From assembly GCA_050012495.1 (NCBI GenBank), contig JBEKHB010000012.1, positions 15,840 to 79,839 on the forward strand: DNA of 64,000 nt, given 5' to 3'. Of the stretch, positions 60,388 to 64,000 are shown one piece after another (position 1 is the first letter of the stretch; each line of letters starts with the position of its first letter). Position numbers and translations under genes: made by a program. The DNA is from BOG-1155 sp050012495. Its GTDB lineage: Bacteria; Desulfobacterota; Syntrophorhabdia; Syntrophorhabdales; WCHB1-27. The notes beneath the pieces were generated by a model that had not been told where the DNA came from, did not search any database, and worked only from the letters and a program-made list of their open reading frames with translations.

Positions 60388-61605
60388 ATGAAGGAAGTCC
60401 TTCAAGGGTTGCTGCGGACAGTAAGCGAGCGCCTGCCCGATGTCTCCTTCAAGGTCTGTTTCTGGGACGGGGATAGTGCGACCTTCGGGAACGGACAGCC
60501 GGGCTTTACCGTGACATTCGGAACGGAAGAGGCGGTAAAGAGCATCTTCAGACGAGCCTCGACGGGGTTCAGAGAGGAATATGTAGGCGGCAACATCGGG
60601 GTGGAAGGCGACCTTCAGCAGCTCTTCCGCGTCGGCATGGACCCGCGCATCCAGGAGATGAAACTGCCTTTGGGGGTCAAGGCTGCCGTCCTGTTCCAGT
60701 ACCTCCGGTCTCTCAATACAATCAAAAGATCTCCCGCAAACATCGCCCACCACTATGACCTCGGGGACGATTTCTTCGAGCAATATCTCGACGAGAGCAT
60801 GACCTATTCGTGTGCCTATTTCAGGAAAGAGGAGGATACCCTTGAACAGGCTCAGCAGCAGAAGTACGAGTACATCTGCAAAAAACTTCACCTGTCGGCG
60901 GGTGAGAGACTGATAGATATCGGATGCGGGTGGGGCGGCATGCTCCTCTATGCCGCCCGCTACTACGGGGTAAGCGGCGTTGGGTGCACCCTTTCAGCAC
61001 ACCAGGCCCGGTATGCCCGGGAAAGGGCAGCGCGGGAGGGGCTGGGAAAGAGTATCACCATTCTCCTCGAGGACTATCGGAACATGACGGGTACGTTTGA
61101 CAAATTTGTCTCCATCGGTATGTTTGAGCATGTGGGGAGAGGCTTCTTTGCGACGTTCATGGAACGGACGAGAGAGCTTTTGAGACCGGGCGGCCTCGGT
61201 CTCTTGCATACCGTCGGAAAGGAGCGCCGTACGACCGGTGATCCGTGGACAATGAAGTACATTTTCCCGGGGGCGTATATTCCCCTCCTCGATGAAGTGA
61301 TACGGGCGATGGGAGAAAAAAGGCTCGTCCCGATCGATATTGAAAACCTTCGCCTCCATTATGCCGCGACCCTCGATGAATGGGGCAGACGGCTTGAAGA
61401 AAACGCGCCCACCATCGAGAAGCTGGCCGGCCCGACTGTTGTCCGCATGTGGCGCATGTATCTCAACGGTAGTGCCGCGGCTTTCAGATGGGGTGATGCA
61501 AGGCTGTACCAGATACTTTTTTCCAATGGGCCCGATAATGCGCTGCCGTTAACGCGGGAACATCTCTATGCCCCCACGAAAGACGAGGGAAGAGGTGGGA
61601 GGTGA
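60388..61605 (+). CDS. cfa: Cyclopropane-fatty-acyl-phospholipid synthase family methyltransferase
   Basis: From the ATG at 60388, after CAGGGAGG, this encodes 405 residues, normal length. The S-adenosylmethionine site is DIGCGWGGM. MTYSCAYF and SIGMFEHVG are the substrate-site blocks of cyclopropane synthases. It would add a methylene bridge to unsaturated phospholipid chains at the inner membrane. The next gene overlaps it by four bases, which suggests coupling. An exact substrate other than membrane lipid cannot be excluded. Confidence 0.93.
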   Translation: MKEVLQGLLRTVSERLPDVSFKVCFWDGDSATFGNGQPGFTVTFGTEEAVKSIFRRASTGFREEYVGGNIGVEGDLQQLFRVGMDPRIQEMKLPLGVKAAVLFQYLRSLNTIKRSPANIAHHYDLGDDFFEQYLDESMTYSCAYFRKEEDTLEQAQQQKYEYICKKLHLSAGERLIDIGCGWGGMLLYAARYYGVSGVGCTLSAHQARYARERAAREGLGKSITILLEDYRNMTGTFDKFVSIGMFEHVGRGFFATFMERTRELLRPGGLGLLHTVGKERRTTGDPWTMKYIFPGAYIPLLDEVIRAMGEKRLVPIDIENLRLHYAATLDEWGRRLEENAPTIEKLAGPTVVRMWRMYLNGSAAAFRWGDARLYQILFSNGPDNALPLTREHLYAPTKDEGRGGR

Positions 61606-62777
61606 TATTTTTAGACAAATTTGGTATTATTTACGCGATGTCGACTTATCTTGTGGTGGGAACGTGGAATACGAAGCACGAAGAACTCGATTTTCTCTGC
61701 AGAGAAATCGCGACCAAGGGGTATACCCCCGTGAAGCTCGACGTTTCTTCGACCCGGTTCACCGATGCCAGAGACACAGCCATAGACGGCGCCATCAACA
61801 GGGCTAAAGGCGAGTTGAAAGACATAATGAAGCGCCACCGGGTTGCAGGTATGGTGGCGGTAGGCGGGGGTACGCTGCTCTATATGGCGGTGCGGATCAT
61901 GGAGGACGTGCCTCTCCTGATCCCGAAGGTTATCGTCTCCACCATGGTAGTCAATAGTCTCGGCGTTTTTGGGAACCACAAGGACATCGTGTACCTCCAG
62001 TCGCCCTGTGATTTCGGGGCCCTGAACCCCCTTTCCGAGGCGGTCCTCACCAATGCCGCTAATATAGTCACCGCCATGACGTCAGGTCTTCCCCGCATGG
62101 ACGGCCGGGCCGTGGCCATCACTGCCATTGGTATTACCGGGGTCTACACGGAAGCGGTAAAGGCCTTCTGGCGCGGCAAAGGGTTGGCCCTCGTCCCGTT
62201 CCATTCCGCGGGTGAAAGCACCATGGCGATGGCCGAGCTGGCCGCCCGCGGCTTTTTCCACGGGATCCTCGACCTCACCCTCCATGACGTGCTGGACCAT
62301 ATCGCCCGAGGGACATATGGGCATATCAACGAAGAGCGACTTGCCTCCTATCTTTCCAGGGATATACCGGCGGTGATGTCCCCCGGGGCGGTTGACGCGG
62401 TCGCCTATGTACCCGGAAACGGGGGTGTGCCTTCGCGCTTCAGGAAAAGAAACGTGTACAGGCACGATTTCCGATGGACATTCAAGGCCACCGGAAGAGA
62501 AGCGGCGGAAGTGGGCCGGTGGATCGGAAAGATCGTCGCGAAGCATGCCCCGGAAAGGGCACGCTTCCTTATTCCGCTGAAGGGGTGGTCGTATCCCGGC
62601 GAGGTAGGGAAGTCTTTCTACGACCCTCGCGTGATGAGCGCTTTTACGACCCAGTTGGAGAAATACGTGGGAAAAGGGCATATCGAGTCGGTGGACCTCT
62701 CTATCAACGATCCTGCCTTCGGCATTATGGCTTCACAGCGTCTCTACGATTTAATGGAAGGAACATGGAGAACGTAA
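61602..62777 (+). CDS. Tm-1-like (UPF0261) protein, second copy
   Basis: The GTG at 61602 overlaps the cfa stop (GTGA) after a GAGGTGGGAG ribosome site and gives 391 residues. An ATG at 61638 fits the homologous N-terminus better but has no ribosome site. TYLVVGTWNTKHEELDFLCR, VGGGTLLYMAVRIMEDVPLL, ALNPLSEAVLTNAANIVTAM and FLIPLKGWSYPGEVGKSF are the family blocks. It is a distant paralogue of the protein encoded at 21972. The role is unknown; ATP binding is the only family hint. The next gene overlaps it by 13 bases. Confidence 0.85.
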   Translation: MIFLDKFGIIYAMSTYLVVGTWNTKHEELDFLCREIATKGYTPVKLDVSSTRFTDARDTAIDGAINRAKGELKDIMKRHRVAGMVAVGGGTLLYMAVRIMEDVPLLIPKVIVSTMVVNSLGVFGNHKDIVYLQSPCDFGALNPLSEAVLTNAANIVTAMTSGLPRMDGRAVAITAIGITGVYTEAVKAFWRGKGLALVPFHSAGESTMAMAELAARGFFHGILDLTLHDVLDHIARGTYGHINEERLASYLSRDIPAVMSPGAVDAVAYVPGNGGVPSRFRKRNVYRHDFRWTFKATGREAAEVGRWIGKIVAKHAPERARFLIPLKGWSYPGEVGKSFYDPRVMSAFTTQLEKYVGKGHIESVDLSINDPAFGIMASQRLYDLMEGTWRT

Positions 62778-63736
62778 AAATCAACCTCGATAACCTTATT
62801 GCCTTTCTCTTCGTCGCGAAGGAGAAGAGTTTCAGCGGCGCGGCGACCAAGCTCTTTCTTACCCAGCCCGCGGTGACGACGAAGATCAAGTGCCTCGAAA
62901 GCCAATTCGGCGGAAAACTGTTTACCACTACGGGCAAAGATCTGCAGCTCACCGACCTGGCCACAGAAGTACTCCCTGTCGCCGAGGAGATATACAGAGA
63001 GGTCAAGGAGATAGAGTCTATGGCCTCATCCTATAGGGATACGATAAAGGGCGTGCTGCGTATCGGCGCTTCCAGGTCTCTTTCCCAAACCTATGTACCG
63101 CTCTTGATCTCTATGTTCACCGAACAGTGTCCGGGCGTACAGATAAGCGTCACCGAAGGTTATTCACACGACGTTATCGAGAAGATACTGGAATTCAAGG
63201 ACGAAATCGGTGTCATTCCGCGGGTACAGGTGAGCGACAGGCTGATGACCCATACCATCTCCAGAGAAAGAATGGAGCTCGTAGTGGGATCGAACCACAG
63301 ACTCGCGAAAAAGCAACGATTGAGCATCCACGACATCCTTGAGGAGCCTATCCTTCTGGCCGGGGTCGGCTCCGCGACGAGATTGACATTCCTTGAAATC
63401 TTTGAAAAGTACCACGTGACACCCCGCATCGCGCTGGAAGCGGAGAATATCGAGATGACGAAGAAGTATCTTATTCTGGGCAAAGGGTTGGGCCTCCTTT
63501 ACCCCCCCCTAATGAAAGAGGAATTGGGAAAAGGCCTCTTGAAGACTTTAACGGTTGAAGGACTCGATATTTTCATAGACGTCCAGCTCGTTTACCATGC
63601 GAGACGGGTCCTCAGTAACAGTGCAAAAAAATTCATGGAGATTGCCGTTTCGACCTTCGGTCCCCATAACGACGTAAATCCGCTGGATAGCCTGTCCCCG
63701 TTGAAAGATGGCGCCGGGCGCGGACAGCGCCCGTGA
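62765..63736 (+). CDS. LysR-family transcriptional regulator
   Basis: From the ATG at 62765, after GGAAGGAAC and overlapping the previous gene, this encodes 323 residues. The winged helix is at about 8-65 (FLFVAKEKSFSGAATKLFLT, QPAVTTKIKCLESQFG). The rest is the two-lobe effector domain. LysR regulators usually act on a divergent neighbour, but here it is coupled downstream of the Tm-1-like gene. It may therefore control this unit or the genes beyond the window. Confidence 0.92.
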   Translation: MENVKINLDNLIAFLFVAKEKSFSGAATKLFLTQPAVTTKIKCLESQFGGKLFTTTGKDLQLTDLATEVLPVAEEIYREVKEIESMASSYRDTIKGVLRIGASRSLSQTYVPLLISMFTEQCPGVQISVTEGYSHDVIEKILEFKDEIGVIPRVQVSDRLMTHTISRERMELVVGSNHRLAKKQRLSIHDILEEPILLAGVGSATRLTFLEIFEKYHVTPRIALEAENIEMTKKYLILGKGLGLLYPPLMKEELGKGLLKTLTVEGLDIFIDVQLVYHARRVLSNSAKKFMEIAVSTFGPHNDVNPLDSLSPLKDGAGRGQRP

Positions 63737-64000
63737 AACGGTGATTTGGGGAGGGAAATCATGCGTCATCCCACATTGGTGCCCCCTCTCCCTTAAATTC
63801 CCCCCCAAAAGGTCCTTTTCCGGCGTTTTTTGCTGCTGTTTACCCCCTTTTTACCCTTTTCAGCACGGATTGTTCACTAACCGTCTCGCTAACCCCTTCC
63901 TGATTCCTTTCTCTCGCAAGCCTTTCCTAAGGGGTGTGCGTAGGGTCGAGGATTGGCGCGCCGGTTTAGGTTGAGGTTTGTTTTCCCGGTTTGCTCGCCC

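Noticed and set aside
63708..63974. 88-codon frame at the right edge
   Set aside because: It begins inside the LysR gene, has no ribosome site and gives a low-complexity Phe/Pro/Leu-rich product.
1..64000. rRNA, tRNA, prophage or integrated plasmid
   Set aside because: I saw no cloverleaf or rRNA sequence, integrase, phage structural gene or replication origin anywhere in the window.

Overview
The window reads as a chromosomal segment of an anaerobic, probably syntrophic or sulfate-reducing-type 'deltaproteobacterium' (Desulfobacterota, Syntrophorhabdus/Syntrophus-like). This placement is inferred from gene content: stacked acyl-CoA and aromatic-acid genes, a B12 acyl-CoA mutase, phenylphosphate-synthase-like proteins, PaaK- and DUF169-type genes and deltaproteobacterial regulators. 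No rRNA or tRNA was found to confirm it.

Region 1 (about 270-14300, + strand) is a long catabolic operon. It encodes a class III CoA-transferase/racemase, a 3-hydroxyacyl-CoA dehydrogenase, two crotonases, an HMG-CoA-synthase-like protein fused to a DUF35 zinc/OB domain, an SCP2-type thiolase, an amidohydrolase-fold protein, a two-subunit B12 mutase, a fused CoA-transferase-fold protein, a double hot-dog dehydratase and a metallo-hydrolase. Several members lack residues that define their parent families, so I read it as a CoA-ester pathway with an unusual substrate. Region 2 (14380-25680, + strand) has a near-copy of the region 1 promoter. It carries an MFS transporter, an FadH-like flavoenzyme, an aryl-acid-CoA-ligase-like enzyme, the two halves of a split PEP-synthase/phenylphosphate-synthase-like kinase, a Tm-1-like protein and a second amidohydrolase. 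Region 3 (25900-28650, - strand) holds an acyl-CoA synthetase and a TetR regulator. Similar TetR-type operator sequences lie at the promoters of regions 1, 2 and 3, which suggests one acyl-CoA-responsive regulon.

Region 4 (28900-37900) holds a PaaK-type ligase followed by an overlooked 51-residue gene, a PAS protein with a degenerate GGDEF motif, an IclR regulator, and motA-motB overlapping a degenerate receiver/HD-GYP gene. A glycogen phosphorylase follows (37963-40473).

Region 5 (40524-53436, - strand) is a complete gas-vesicle locus, read from gvpA at the right-hand end. It includes a GvpC-like protein with exact 33-residue repeats, GvpN, a GvpH/Hsp20, an ArsA/GET3-type ATPase, a two-ring CDC48-type AAA ATPase, four GvpF/L paralogues (one fused to a DnaJ J-domain), GvpG, GvpO, a GvpJ-GvpK fusion and a second GvpA/J protein. 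Three perfect 17-bp tandem repeats lie in the gvpA leader.

Region 6 (53640-64000) is mixed: a DUF169 protein, a higBA toxin-antitoxin pair, a secreted lectin-like/FnIII protein, a duplicated outer-membrane barrel, a PAS histidine kinase, a cyclopropane-fatty-acid-type methyltransferase, a second Tm-1-like protein and a LysR regulator.

All family calls come from reading the protein sequences against remembered family motifs; no database search was run.
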